Source: Bacteroidales bacterium (lineage in GTDB: Bacteria; Bacteroidota; Bacteroidia; Bacteroidales; GCA-2748055). From it: a stretch of 5,727 nt of DNA. Every line of letters starts with the position of its first letter. The first letter of the stretch is position 1. The notes beneath the pieces are model-generated. The model had not been told where the DNA came from and did no database searches. It saw only the letters and a program-made list of their open reading frames with translations. Below are positions 1 through 5,727 of this stretch, in pieces. Made by a program: the position numbers and the translations under genes. The stretch spans positions 1 to 5,727 of the forward strand of contig JANTFK010000252.1 of assembly GCA_024763595.1 (NCBI GenBank). Direction: 5' to 3'.

Positions 1-95
1 TGTTGTTTATTTGTTTTGTCACCTTTAAATTGCACATTAACAGTATGTTAAGCAAGACATTCTCTTATTTTTTATTAACAAATCGCTCAACTTAG
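1..95. other. AT-rich non-coding leader upstream of dctQ
   Basis: This stretch is much richer in A and T than the genes that follow, and stop codons occur in all three forward frames, so it reads as an intergenic leader. A loose Bacteroidota-type promoter can be imagined, with TTG at 3-5 and TAAATTG at 26-32 separated by 20 bases. The second element matches the TAnnTTTG consensus only partly, so it is not called as a promoter. No Shine-Dalgarno sequence precedes the GTG start at 96. The third forward frame is open from the left edge to a TAG at 93-95, but its translation resembles no protein family I recognise and does not look like the C-terminus of a DctP binding protein. A dctP gene, if present, must end upstream of the window. 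Confidence 0.6.
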
Positions 96-569
96 GTGAT
101 AGAAGCTCAGCAAAAAACAAACAAGATCCTGGAAATAGTGCTGGTAGTACTGATGTCCTTCCTGGTCATCGATGTACTCTGGCAGGTATTCAGCCGGTAC
201 CTGTTCTCATCACCCAGCTCTTTCACAGATGAACTGGCCGGTTTTCTCCTGATATGGGTGGGTGTACTGGGAGCCGCCTATGTGGATGGCCGGAAAGAAC
301 ACCTGGCCATCGATATACTGCTGCAGCGCTCATCTCCGGACAGAAGACGCAGATTGCAGTTTCTCATTGATATGCTCATTTCTCTTTTCGCACTTTTGGT
401 GATGGTGCTGGGCGGATCCGTTCTGGTATACACACGGTTTTTCCTGGATGTCAAATCCGCAGCATTACAGCTCCCCCTTGGCTATGTCTATATTGTCCTG
501 CCGCTGAGCGGCCTGATCATTATATATTACGAGACAGTGCACATCCTTCAATTAATCAAATCCAAATAG
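96..569 (+). CDS. dctQ: TRAP transporter small permease (DctQ family)
   Basis: Small membrane subunit of a tripartite ATP-independent periplasmic (TRAP) transporter. In this family it pairs with the large DctM subunit in the inner membrane and helps dock the substrate-loaded periplasmic binding protein. The 157-residue product has the usual length and four hydrophobic segments at about residues 11-30, 46-62, 87-110 and 129-145. Family motifs are visible: VFSRYLF at 31-37, a Ser/Thr-Asp-Glu-Leu stretch at 42-48 leading into WVGVLGAAY at 54-62, HLAIDIL at 69-75, and LQLPLGYVYIVLPLSG at 124-139. The start is fixed by an in-frame TAG at 93-95 directly before GTG 96; the next ATG (codon 20, at 153) would remove most of the first membrane helix. 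The stop lies 3 bases before dctM, so the two are surely cotranscribed. Substrate cannot be read from this subunit. The family call is firm. Confidence 0.93.
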   Translation: MIEAQQKTNKILEIVLVVLMSFLVIDVLWQVFSRYLFSSPSSFTDELAGFLLIWVGVLGAAYVDGRKEHLAIDILLQRSSPDRRRRLQFLIDMLISLFALLVMVLGGSVLVYTRFFLDVKSAALQLPLGYVYIVLPLSGLIIIYYETVHILQLIKSK

Positions 570-572
570 CCA

Positions 573-2030
573 ATGGAAGTCCTGGTCCTGGTACTCAGCT
601 TTATCATCCTCCTCTTTATTGGCGTTCCCATTGCATTCAGCATCGGCATCGCGGGGATCCTGACCATGCTGATGAGCATTGATCCCACACCGGCATTTAC
701 AACATTTGCCCACCGCATGGCAACCGGCCTGGATAGTTTTGCACTGCTGGCCATACCTTTCTTTGTCCTTGCCGGTGGCATCATGAACAGCGGGGGGATT
801 GCCCTGCGCCTGATTAATTTTGCCAGGGTACTGGTAGGCAAACTGCCTGCCGGACTGGCTATTGTAAATGTGATCGCCAACATGCTGTTCGGGGCCATAT
901 CGGGCTCAGCTGCTGCAGCGACATCGGCCATCGGCAGCATCATGGGGCCCGAGATGAAAAAGGAGGGTTATGCAGAGAATTACAGTGCCGCTGTTAACAT
1001 CACTTCAGCCACAACGGGTCTAACCATCCCCCCCAGTAACATCCTGATCATCTATTCGCTGGCAAGCGGAGGGGCCTCTATCACTGCGCTCTTTCTTGCC
1101 GGCTACATCCCCGGTATCCTGACAGGTGTGGGTATTATGCTGGTGGCCATGGCCATGATGGTATTCAGGAACCGGGGTGTAAGCGGACTTATAAAATCAC
1201 TGGGGATCGTCCTGCTGATCTCCCTGGCACTGCTGGCCGCGGGCACCGGGCTCAAGGCAGTACATGACCACGGATCCCCGGCCATCTTCAAAGGAATATT
1301 ATATGGACTGCTGGGGCTGGTACTGGTTTATTCCATCTACAAATCTACCACCAACTGGAGCTTCTTTAAGTTTGCCTTCCGGAAGTTTATCGATGCCTTA
1401 CCTTCCCTGCTGATGCTGGTCATCGTGATCGGGGGAATCGTAGCCGGATACTTTACCGCCACGGAAGCATCTGCGGTAGCAGTCCTGTATGCGCTTGTCC
1501 TGGCCCTGATTTACAAGGAGATCACCCTGAAGGATCTGCCTGCCATCATTCTCAGGTCGGTACGGACCACCTCCATCGTTCTGCTCCTGGTGGCCACCAG
1601 CATCGGCATGTCCTGGATCATGTCCTATGAGAATATTCCCCAGAATGTGAGTGCCGGACTGCTGAGCCTGAGCGACAACCCTGTGATTATTCTGCTGGTT
1701 ATCAACTTTATTCTGTTATTTGTAGGCGTTTTCATGGATATGACCCCGGCTGTGCTGATCTTTACCCCCATATTCCTGCCCATTGTTTCGTCCCAACTGG
1801 GAATGGACCCCATTCATTTCGGCATTGTGATGGTGCTAAACCTGAGCGTTGGTTTGTGCACACCACCGGTAGGATCGGTGCTGTTCATCGGGTGCAGTGT
1901 GGCAAATCTGAAGATTGAGCAGGTTATCCGGCCACTGATACCCATGTTTGTTGTAATGATCATAGTACTGATGGTGGTCACCTATGTTCCTTCCCTCAGC
2001 CTGTGGCTTCCAAATCTGTTAATGAAGTAA
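573..2030 (+). CDS. dctM: TRAP transporter large permease (DctM family), with extra mid-protein segment
   Basis: Transport subunit of the TRAP system. It moves the substrate, typically a carboxylate such as a C4-dicarboxylate, sialic acid, or sugar acid, across the inner membrane with a Na+ gradient. Signatures run along the chain: FIGVPIAFSIG (15-25), AIPFFVLAGGIMNSGGIA (60-77), LFGAISGSAAAATSAIGSI (105-123) with GPEMKKEGY (125-133), TIPPSNILIIYSLASG (151-166), TATEASAVAVLYAL (295-308), FMDMTPAVLIFTPIFLPI (387-404) and LNLSVGLCTPPVGSVLF (422-438). These cover both inverted-repeat halves, so the protein looks intact. It has 485 residues, whereas family members are usually about 425-440. The excess sits at about residues 205-259 and contains two additional hydrophobic stretches. 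ATG 573 follows the dctQ stop by 3 bases and starts directly in the first helix, as expected. No Shine-Dalgarno sequence is evident. Substrate is unknown; proximity to xylose genes hints at a sugar acid but does not show it. Confidence 0.95.
   Translation: MEVLVLVLSFIILLFIGVPIAFSIGIAGILTMLMSIDPTPAFTTFAHRMATGLDSFALLAIPFFVLAGGIMNSGGIALRLINFARVLVGKLPAGLAIVNVIANMLFGAISGSAAAATSAIGSIMGPEMKKEGYAENYSAAVNITSATTGLTIPPSNILIIYSLASGGASITALFLAGYIPGILTGVGIMLVAMAMMVFRNRGVSGLIKSLGIVLLISLALLAAGTGLKAVHDHGSPAIFKGILYGLLGLVLVYSIYKSTTNWSFFKFAFRKFIDALPSLLMLVIVIGGIVAGYFTATEASAVAVLYALVLALIYKEITLKDLPAIILRSVRTTSIVLLLVATSIGMSWIMSYENIPQNVSAGLLSLSDNPVIILLVINFILLFVGVFMDMTPAVLIFTPIFLPIVSSQLGMDPIHFGIVMVLNLSVGLCTPPVGSVLFIGCSVANLKIEQVIRPLIPMFVVMIIVLMVVTYVPSLSLWLPNLLMK
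1185..1349 (+). other. Extra two-helix segment inside DctM
   Basis: Codons about 205-259 of dctM encode a stretch that the usual DctM sequence lacks when aligned from memory. It contains two hydrophobic runs, at about residues 210-227 (core IVLLISLALLAAG) and 241-256 (core ILYGLLGLVLVYSIY), separated by a short polar linker with HDHG at 231-234. The stretch lies between the end of the N-terminal half (MVAMAMMVFRN-like end near residue 200) and the start of the C-terminal half (ALPSLLMLVIVIGGIVAGYF, 275-294). Adding two helices would keep the topology of the second half unchanged. The boundaries are approximate, and the claim depends on recalled family lengths, not on a computed alignment. Confidence 0.5.
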
Positions 2031-2132
2031 TCCATGTGCCGGGAAAGTGAGTCCTGAAAAGTGTTTTATCATTATATCACGGCCCTGATTTGATTTATTA
2101 CTGTTAACTTTCAGCTTCAATTTTCAACTTTT
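2031..2132 (+). promoter_or_regulatory. Spacer between dctM and xylB, probable xyl promoter/leader region
   Basis: This 102-base gap is the largest internal one in the window and turns AT-rich from about 2056 onward, so a promoter for the xyl unit is plausible here. TAACTTTC at 2105-2112 is one base off the Bacteroidota -7 consensus TAnnTTTG, but the nearest TTG (2090-2092) is only 12 bases upstream, instead of about 19-21. An imperfect dyad lies at 2061-2080 (GTG at one end and CAC at the other, 6 of 10 positions paired) and could be an operator half-pair or chance. AACTTT occurs twice, at 2106-2111 and 2126-2131, 20 bases apart. No Shine-Dalgarno sequence precedes the xylB ATG; the leader is T-rich. 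No convincing terminator for dctM is visible, so readthrough from dctQM is possible. Confidence 0.35.
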
Positions 2133-3626
2133 ATGTATTTATTGGGATATGACGTAGGAAGCTCCTCTGTAAAAGCAAACCTGATAGACGCTGAAACAGG
2201 GCAGTCGGTGGCTTCGGCATTTCATCCAAAAAAGGAGATGAAGATATATGCTCCGCAGGCGGACTGGGCGGAGCAGGATCCCGAACTATGGTGGTCCAAT
2301 CTGATCCTGGTGACCAATGATCTGCTGCAATCGGCCGAAATAGAACCCTCCTCCATCAAAGCCATCGGTATCGCCTACCAGATGCATGGCCTGGTGCTGG
2401 TGGACAGGGATCATCAATTGCTGCGGTCGTCTATTATCTGGTGTGACTCCAGGGCTGTTTCCCATGGAGAGCATGCCATGGAGACGCTTGGTGAGAAGCG
2501 TTGTCTTACGCACCTGCTGAACTCCCCGGGTAACTTCACCGCATCCAAGCTCAGTTGGGTTATCACGAACCAGCCTGAGATTTATGAAAAGACCTATAAG
2601 TTCATGCTACCGGGCGATTACATCGCCATGAAACTCACCGGGGAGATAAACACCACCATATCGGGCCTGTCGGAAGGTATCTTCTGGGATTTCCAGCAAA
2701 ACAACCTGGCCGGTTTCCTGCTGGAGCACTTCGGGATCCACAGGCATCTGATACCCGATATCGTACCCACCTTTTCGGAACAGGGCCGGCTGTCGGCGGA
2801 AGCAGCCGGGGAACTTGGACTTGTACCGGGAATCCCGATCGCTTACCGTGCAGGCGACCAGCCCAACAATGCCTTTTCCCTGAATGTATTGAATCCGGGT
2901 GAGATCGCTGCTTCTGCAGGAACATCAGGTGTGGTATACGGGGTAAGTGATGAGATCACTTATGACCCCAAAAGCAGGGTCAATACATTTGCACATGTGA
3001 ATCACAGTCCGGAACTGAACAGGCTGGGGGTTTTGCTCTGTATCAACGGCACCGGGATCCAGTATTCCTGGCTGAAACAACACCTGTCAAAACGGGAGAT
3101 GAACTATCCGGCCCTCAATGACCTGGCCCTGGAAGCACCCATCGGTTCCCGGGACCTGGTAATGCTTCCTTTCGGGAACGGAGCGGAACGCATGCTGGGG
3201 AACGCCAATATCGGGGCAATGATTAAAAATATCAACTTCAACATCCATACAGAAGCTCATCTTGCCCGCGCGGCACAGGAAGGGGTGGCTTTTTCCATGC
3301 ATTACGGCATGGAGATTTTGAAAGAAACCGGAATTTTTCCCAAAGTGATCAGGGCCGGCCTGTCCAATATGTTCCTGAGCCCCGTCTTCCGGGACACACT
3401 GGCAACCATTTCAGGAGCCACCATTGAACTCTATGACACCGACGGCGCCGCGGGCGCAGCCAATGGTGCCGGTATAGGGTCCGGTACATATGGTTCGTTC
3501 GAGGAAGCCTTTGGCAACCTCCATAAAATGATGGTGATAGAACCCCTCGGGAAAGAGCAGGATCAATATGCAGCAGCCTTTGAGAAATGGCAGGAAGTAC
3601 TGGGAAAGTGCCTTTTTCGCAACTAA
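2133..3626 (+). CDS. xylB: Xylulokinase (FGGY family)
   Basis: Cytoplasmic enzyme that phosphorylates D-xylulose with ATP to D-xylulose 5-phosphate, the step that feeds xylose into the pentose phosphate pathway. The 497-residue product spans a complete FGGY kinase (E. coli XylB is about 484). The N-terminal phosphate-binding motif GYDVGSSSVKANLID is at residues 5-19, with the substrate-side YQMHG at 82-86 and IIWCDSRA at 101-108. An FGGY signature-like FTASKLSW is at 135-142 and GDYIAMKLTG at 161-170. The likely catalytic base is Asp242 in AGDQPNN, with the ATP-site ASAGTSGVVYG at 260-270. The C-terminal lobe shows RAGLSNMFLSPVFRDTL at 407-423 and the Gly/Ala-rich DGAAGAANGAG at 437-447. Other FGGY kinases (ribulokinase, L-xylulokinase, gluconokinase) are related, but adjacency to xylA 31 bases downstream makes xylulokinase the best call. 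ATG 2133 places the phosphate motif at the usual distance from the N-terminus. Confidence 0.93.
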   Translation: MYLLGYDVGSSSVKANLIDAETGQSVASAFHPKKEMKIYAPQADWAEQDPELWWSNLILVTNDLLQSAEIEPSSIKAIGIAYQMHGLVLVDRDHQLLRSSIIWCDSRAVSHGEHAMETLGEKRCLTHLLNSPGNFTASKLSWVITNQPEIYEKTYKFMLPGDYIAMKLTGEINTTISGLSEGIFWDFQQNNLAGFLLEHFGIHRHLIPDIVPTFSEQGRLSAEAAGELGLVPGIPIAYRAGDQPNNAFSLNVLNPGEIAASAGTSGVVYGVSDEITYDPKSRVNTFAHVNHSPELNRLGVLLCINGTGIQYSWLKQHLSKREMNYPALNDLALEAPIGSRDLVMLPFGNGAERMLGNANIGAMIKNINFNIHTEAHLARAAQEGVAFSMHYGMEILKETGIFPKVIRAGLSNMFLSPVFRDTLATISGATIELYDTDGAAGAANGAGIGSGTYGSFEEAFGNLHKMMVIEPLGKEQDQYAAAFEKWQEVLGKCLFRN

Positions 3627-3657
3627 TTACAGACGTTTTAACCAATCATTCGTAATC

Positions 3658-4989
3658 ATGGATTATATCACAGGTGATCAGGAGTATTTCCGGGGAATTG
3701 GAAAAATCAGGTATGAAGGCAGGGATTCGGATAATCCGCTGGCCTTTAAATATTATGACCCGGATAAACTAATAGCCGGTAAACCGATGAAGGAGCATAT
3801 GCGCTTTGCCATTGCGTACTGGCACACCTTCTGCGGAACCGGTGGAGACCCGTTCGGTCCGGGCACAAAACGCTTTCCGTGGGACACCGGTGCCAGTGCC
3901 ATTGAAAAAGCCAGGAATAAAATGGATGCAGCTTTTGAATTTATCACCAAGATCGGGGCACCCTACTACTGCTTCCACGACACCGATATCGTATCCGAAG
4001 GAAGTTCCATCGATGAATATGAGTCCAATATGCAAACCATGGTCGAATATGCCGGACAGAAGCAGAAAGCTTCAGGCGTAAAACTGCTGTGGGGGACAGC
4101 CAACCTCTTTTCCAATTCCAGGTATATGAATGGTGCCGCCACCAATCCCGATTTCCATGTATTGCCCTGGGTAGCGACACAGGTAAAACATGCCCTGGAT
4201 GCCACCATCGAACTGGGTGGCGAAAACTATGTATTCTGGGGTGGACGGGAAGGATATATGTCGCTGCTAAACACCAACATGAAGCGTGAGCAGGAACACC
4301 TGGCCCAGTTCCTGCACATAGCCAAAGAGTATGCCCGGGACAGGGGTTTTACAGGTCCCTTTCTGATAGAACCCAAACCCATGGAACCCACCAAGCATCA
4401 ATATGATTATGATACGGCCACGGTGATTGGCTTCCTCAACAAATACGGGCTGGAGGGAGATTTTAAAATGAACATTGAGGCGAACCACGCAACACTTGCG
4501 GGACACACATTCCAGCACGAGATGCAGGTGGCAGTGGATCATGATCTCTTCTGTTCCGTCGATGCCAACCGTGGCGATTACCAGAATGGCTGGGATACGG
4601 ACCAGTTCCCCATCAACCTGTATGAACTGGTTGAAGCGATGCTGGTGATCGTTGAGGGTGGCGGATTTACCACCGGGGGCATCAATTTTGATGCAAAGAC
4701 CCGCAGAAACAGCACAGACCTGGAGGATATCTTTATTGCGCACATTGCAGGCATGGATGCTTTTGCCCGCGCCTTCGGGATCGCACTGGAGATACTGGAA
4801 CATTCAGCCTACAGGAAGATGAAGCGGGAGCGGTATGCCTCCTTTGACAGCGTGGCCGGTGCCATGTTTGAAAACGGGGAGTTATCGCTGGAAGAGCTGG
4901 CTGCACTGGCCAGGGTAAACGGTGAGCCTTCCATGCTGTCGGGCAAACAGGAGCTTTACGAATCGATCATCAACCAGTATATTCAATAG
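3658..4989 (+). CDS. xylA: Xylose isomerase (class II)
   Basis: Cytoplasmic metal-dependent enzyme (usually Mg2+, Mn2+ or Co2+) that interconverts D-xylose and D-xylulose; a TIM-barrel, normally tetrameric. From ATG 3658 it has 443 residues, close to the roughly 440 of E. coli and Bacteroides XylA. Every known active-site residue is found at a constant offset of +6 from E. coli numbering: His107 and Asp110 in CFHDTD, Glu238 and Lys240 in the IEPKPMEP signature (237-244), Glu274 and His277 in NIEANHATLAGH, Asp302 in VDANRGD, Asp313 and Asp315 in WDTDQFP, and Asp345 in NFDAKTRR. The sequence, including GGENYVFWGGREGYMSLLNT (187-206), closely resembles Bacteroides enzymes. The frame stays open upstream to ATG 3568, but that start would overlap xylB by 59 bases and add 30 residues absent from the family; 3658 opens at the normal place (MDYITGDQEYFRGI). 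No Shine-Dalgarno sequence is visible. Confidence 0.97.
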   Translation: MDYITGDQEYFRGIGKIRYEGRDSDNPLAFKYYDPDKLIAGKPMKEHMRFAIAYWHTFCGTGGDPFGPGTKRFPWDTGASAIEKARNKMDAAFEFITKIGAPYYCFHDTDIVSEGSSIDEYESNMQTMVEYAGQKQKASGVKLLWGTANLFSNSRYMNGAATNPDFHVLPWVATQVKHALDATIELGGENYVFWGGREGYMSLLNTNMKREQEHLAQFLHIAKEYARDRGFTGPFLIEPKPMEPTKHQYDYDTATVIGFLNKYGLEGDFKMNIEANHATLAGHTFQHEMQVAVDHDLFCSVDANRGDYQNGWDTDQFPINLYELVEAMLVIVEGGGFTTGGINFDAKTRRNSTDLEDIFIAHIAGMDAFARAFGIALEILEHSAYRKMKRERYASFDSVAGAMFENGELSLEELAALARVNGEPSMLSGKQELYESIINQYIQ

Positions 4990-4994
4990 GACCC

Positions 4995-5727
4995 ATGTCC
5001 GGACAACCAGCATCCCGTTCCATTCCACCGGTAATTATCTTCCTGACACTCATAGCCACCCTGGGAGGGCTCCTTTTCGGATATGATACAGCAGTAATAA
5101 ACGGGGCAACGGAAGCGTTGCGGCAGTTTTTTATTACCCCCCTGGAAAGGAACCCGGTTGAGGCTACCGCAACCATCATACAATTCAAAGGGATCGTTTC
5201 TGTCTGCATTGCCATCATTGCTGCACTGATCTCAAGCTTTCTGATCCGGATCTTTGGCAGGAAAAGCGGGGTCCTCTATAGCGGTTTGCTCTGGATAACC
5301 GCTGTCGTACTGTTCTATTTCTTCTTTATCAGAGGTGAGCATGTATTAACAGAATCACTGGGAAACTCCATCAAAGGTTTCACCATCTCCAGTGCACTGG
5401 TGGGATGTATCATCGGGGGTTCCGTGGGAGGGTATATCAGTCAAAATATGGGAAGAAAACGGGGACTCATTCTGGCTGCGACACTTTTTTTAATCTCCGC
5501 CCTGGGATCTGCACTTCCCGAAAAATTCAATGTACTGGGCCTCTCCACCATTAGTTCATTTATTTTTTACCGGATTGTTGGGGGAATGGGTGTGGGACTG
5601 GCTTCCATGCTCTCTCCCATGTATATAGCTGAAATTGCTCCTGCCGGGATCCGGGGCAAGCTTGTTTCATGGAACCAGTTTGCCATTATATTTGGCATGG
5701 TCGTTGTCTTTTTTGTCAACTACTTCA
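4995..5727 (+). CDS. xylE: D-xylose:H+ symporter, MFS sugar porter (partial, 3' end beyond window)
   Basis: Inner-membrane proton-coupled xylose importer of the sugar porter family. ATG 4995 lies 5 bases after the xylA stop; 244 codons are present and the gene continues past the edge. The N-terminus matches E. coli XylE closely: ATLGGLLFGYDTAVINGATE (21-40) in TM1, with the coupling Asp at 31 (E. coli Asp27). It then matches FTISSALVGCIIGGSVGGY (129-147) in TM2, the A-motif loop NMGRKRG (151-157) before TM3, FYRIVGGMGVGLASMLSPMY (191-210) with Arg193 (E. coli Arg133), IAEIAPAGIRGKLVS (211-225), and NQFAIIFG (227-234) with Gln228, equivalent to the sugar-binding Gln168. These residues support xylose or a close hexose as substrate, and the xylBA context favours xylose. 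The odd part is residues about 50-117, which E. coli XylE lacks: two more hydrophobic segments (about 66-84 and 93-111) around a second GRK loop. A short AGGA lies at 4988-4991, close to the ATG. Confidence 0.9.
   Translation, partial: MSGQPASRSIPPVIIFLTLIATLGGLLFGYDTAVINGATEALRQFFITPLERNPVEATATIIQFKGIVSVCIAIIAALISSFLIRIFGRKSGVLYSGLLWITAVVLFYFFFIRGEHVLTESLGNSIKGFTISSALVGCIIGGSVGGYISQNMGRKRGLILAATLFLISALGSALPEKFNVLGLSTISSFIFYRIVGGMGVGLASMLSPMYIAEIAPAGIRGKLVSWNQFAIIFGMVVVFFVNYF
5157..5510 (+). repeat. Possible internal tandem protein repeat in XylE (TM2-loop-TM3 copy)
   Basis: Residues about 55-107 (5157-5315) and 120-172 (5352-5510) of the symporter align by hand without gaps at an offset of 65 residues. 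Identities include Ile61/Ile126, Phe64/Phe129, Ile74-Ile75/Ile139-Ile140, Gly88-Arg89-Lys90/Gly153-Arg154-Lys155, Gly92/Gly157 and Leu99/Leu164. Small residues pair with small residues (Ala-Ala with Gly-Gly, Ser-Ser with Gly-Gly), and Phe82 pairs with Tyr147. Overall identity is only about one in five, and no similarity stands out at the DNA level, so a duplication would be old. Chance resemblance of two MFS-like hairpins remains possible. Confidence 0.35.

Noticed and set aside
3..32. TTG at 3-5 plus TAAATTG at 26-32 as a Bacteroidota promoter for dctQ
   Set aside because: The spacing fits, but the downstream element matches only part of TAnnTTTG, and such matches are common in AT-rich DNA.
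3..95. Open third frame running in from the left edge, considered as the tail of a dctP gene
   Set aside because: The stretch is strongly AT-rich, and its translation does not resemble the C-terminus of a TRAP binding protein; it reads as non-coding.
548..943. A 131-codon open frame on the minus strand across the start of dctM
   Set aside because: It is antisense to conserved DctM coding sequence, and its product is low in complexity (rich in Met, Ala, Pro) with no family resemblance.
2040..2067. Possible intrinsic terminator after dctM: a CGGGA/TCCTG hairpin followed by a T run
   Set aside because: The stem has only five pairs, including one G-T pair, and the four-T run begins about eight bases after the stem, so it does not meet the pattern of a working terminator.
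3568..3657. A 30-codon upstream extension of xylA beginning at ATG 3568
   Set aside because: It would overlap the end of xylB by 59 bases and add residues not found in xylose isomerases. ATG 3658 gives the normal length and the usual N-terminal start of the family.
4267..4803. A 178-codon open frame on the minus strand inside xylA
   Set aside because: It lies wholly antisense to a conserved, intact xylA, and its translation has no recognisable domain. It is a shadow of the coding strand's codon pattern.

Overview
The window looks like a piece of a Bacteroidota (Bacteroidetes) chromosome. It holds five genes, all on the + strand and tightly packed. From left to right they are the small and large membrane subunits of a TRAP transporter (dctQ, dctM), xylulokinase (xylB), xylose isomerase (xylA), and the first 244 codons of a XylE-type xylose:H+ symporter that runs off the 3' edge. 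The Bacteroidota assignment is an inference from four things: the strong resemblance of XylA to Bacteroides-type class II xylose isomerases, the xylB-xylA-xylE order, the near absence of Shine-Dalgarno sequences, and AT-rich leaders. No rRNA or marker gene is present to prove it.

Layout: 1-95 is an AT-rich non-coding leader. 96-2030 is a two-gene unit (dctQ-dctM, 3-base gap). A TRAP transporter also needs a periplasmic binding protein (DctP), and none is encoded here; it may lie upstream of the window. 2031-2132 is a 102-base AT-rich spacer and the likely place for a xyl promoter and operator, although no convincing site could be read. 2133 to the end is the xyl unit, with gaps of 31 and 5 bases between its genes. 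No gene-free stretch exceeds 300 bases, and no RNA gene, mobile element or CRISPR array was seen.

How the genes work together: the symporter brings in D-xylose with protons, XylA isomerises it to D-xylulose, and XylB phosphorylates this to D-xylulose 5-phosphate for the pentose phosphate pathway. All active-site residues that can be checked in XylA, the catalytic Asp of XylB and the main coupling and sugar-binding residues of the XylE N-terminal part are present, so the pathway looks functional. The TRAP transporter probably imports an organic or sugar acid; its link to xylose is suggested only by position.

The enzymes are ordinary. The unusual signal is in the membrane proteins. The XylE homologue carries about 68 extra residues between TM1 and TM2 that look like a tandem copy of TM2, the MFS A-motif loop and TM3. 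DctM carries about 55 extra residues, with two extra hydrophobic segments, near the junction of its two halves. These are architectural variants of known families; no wholly new system was found.
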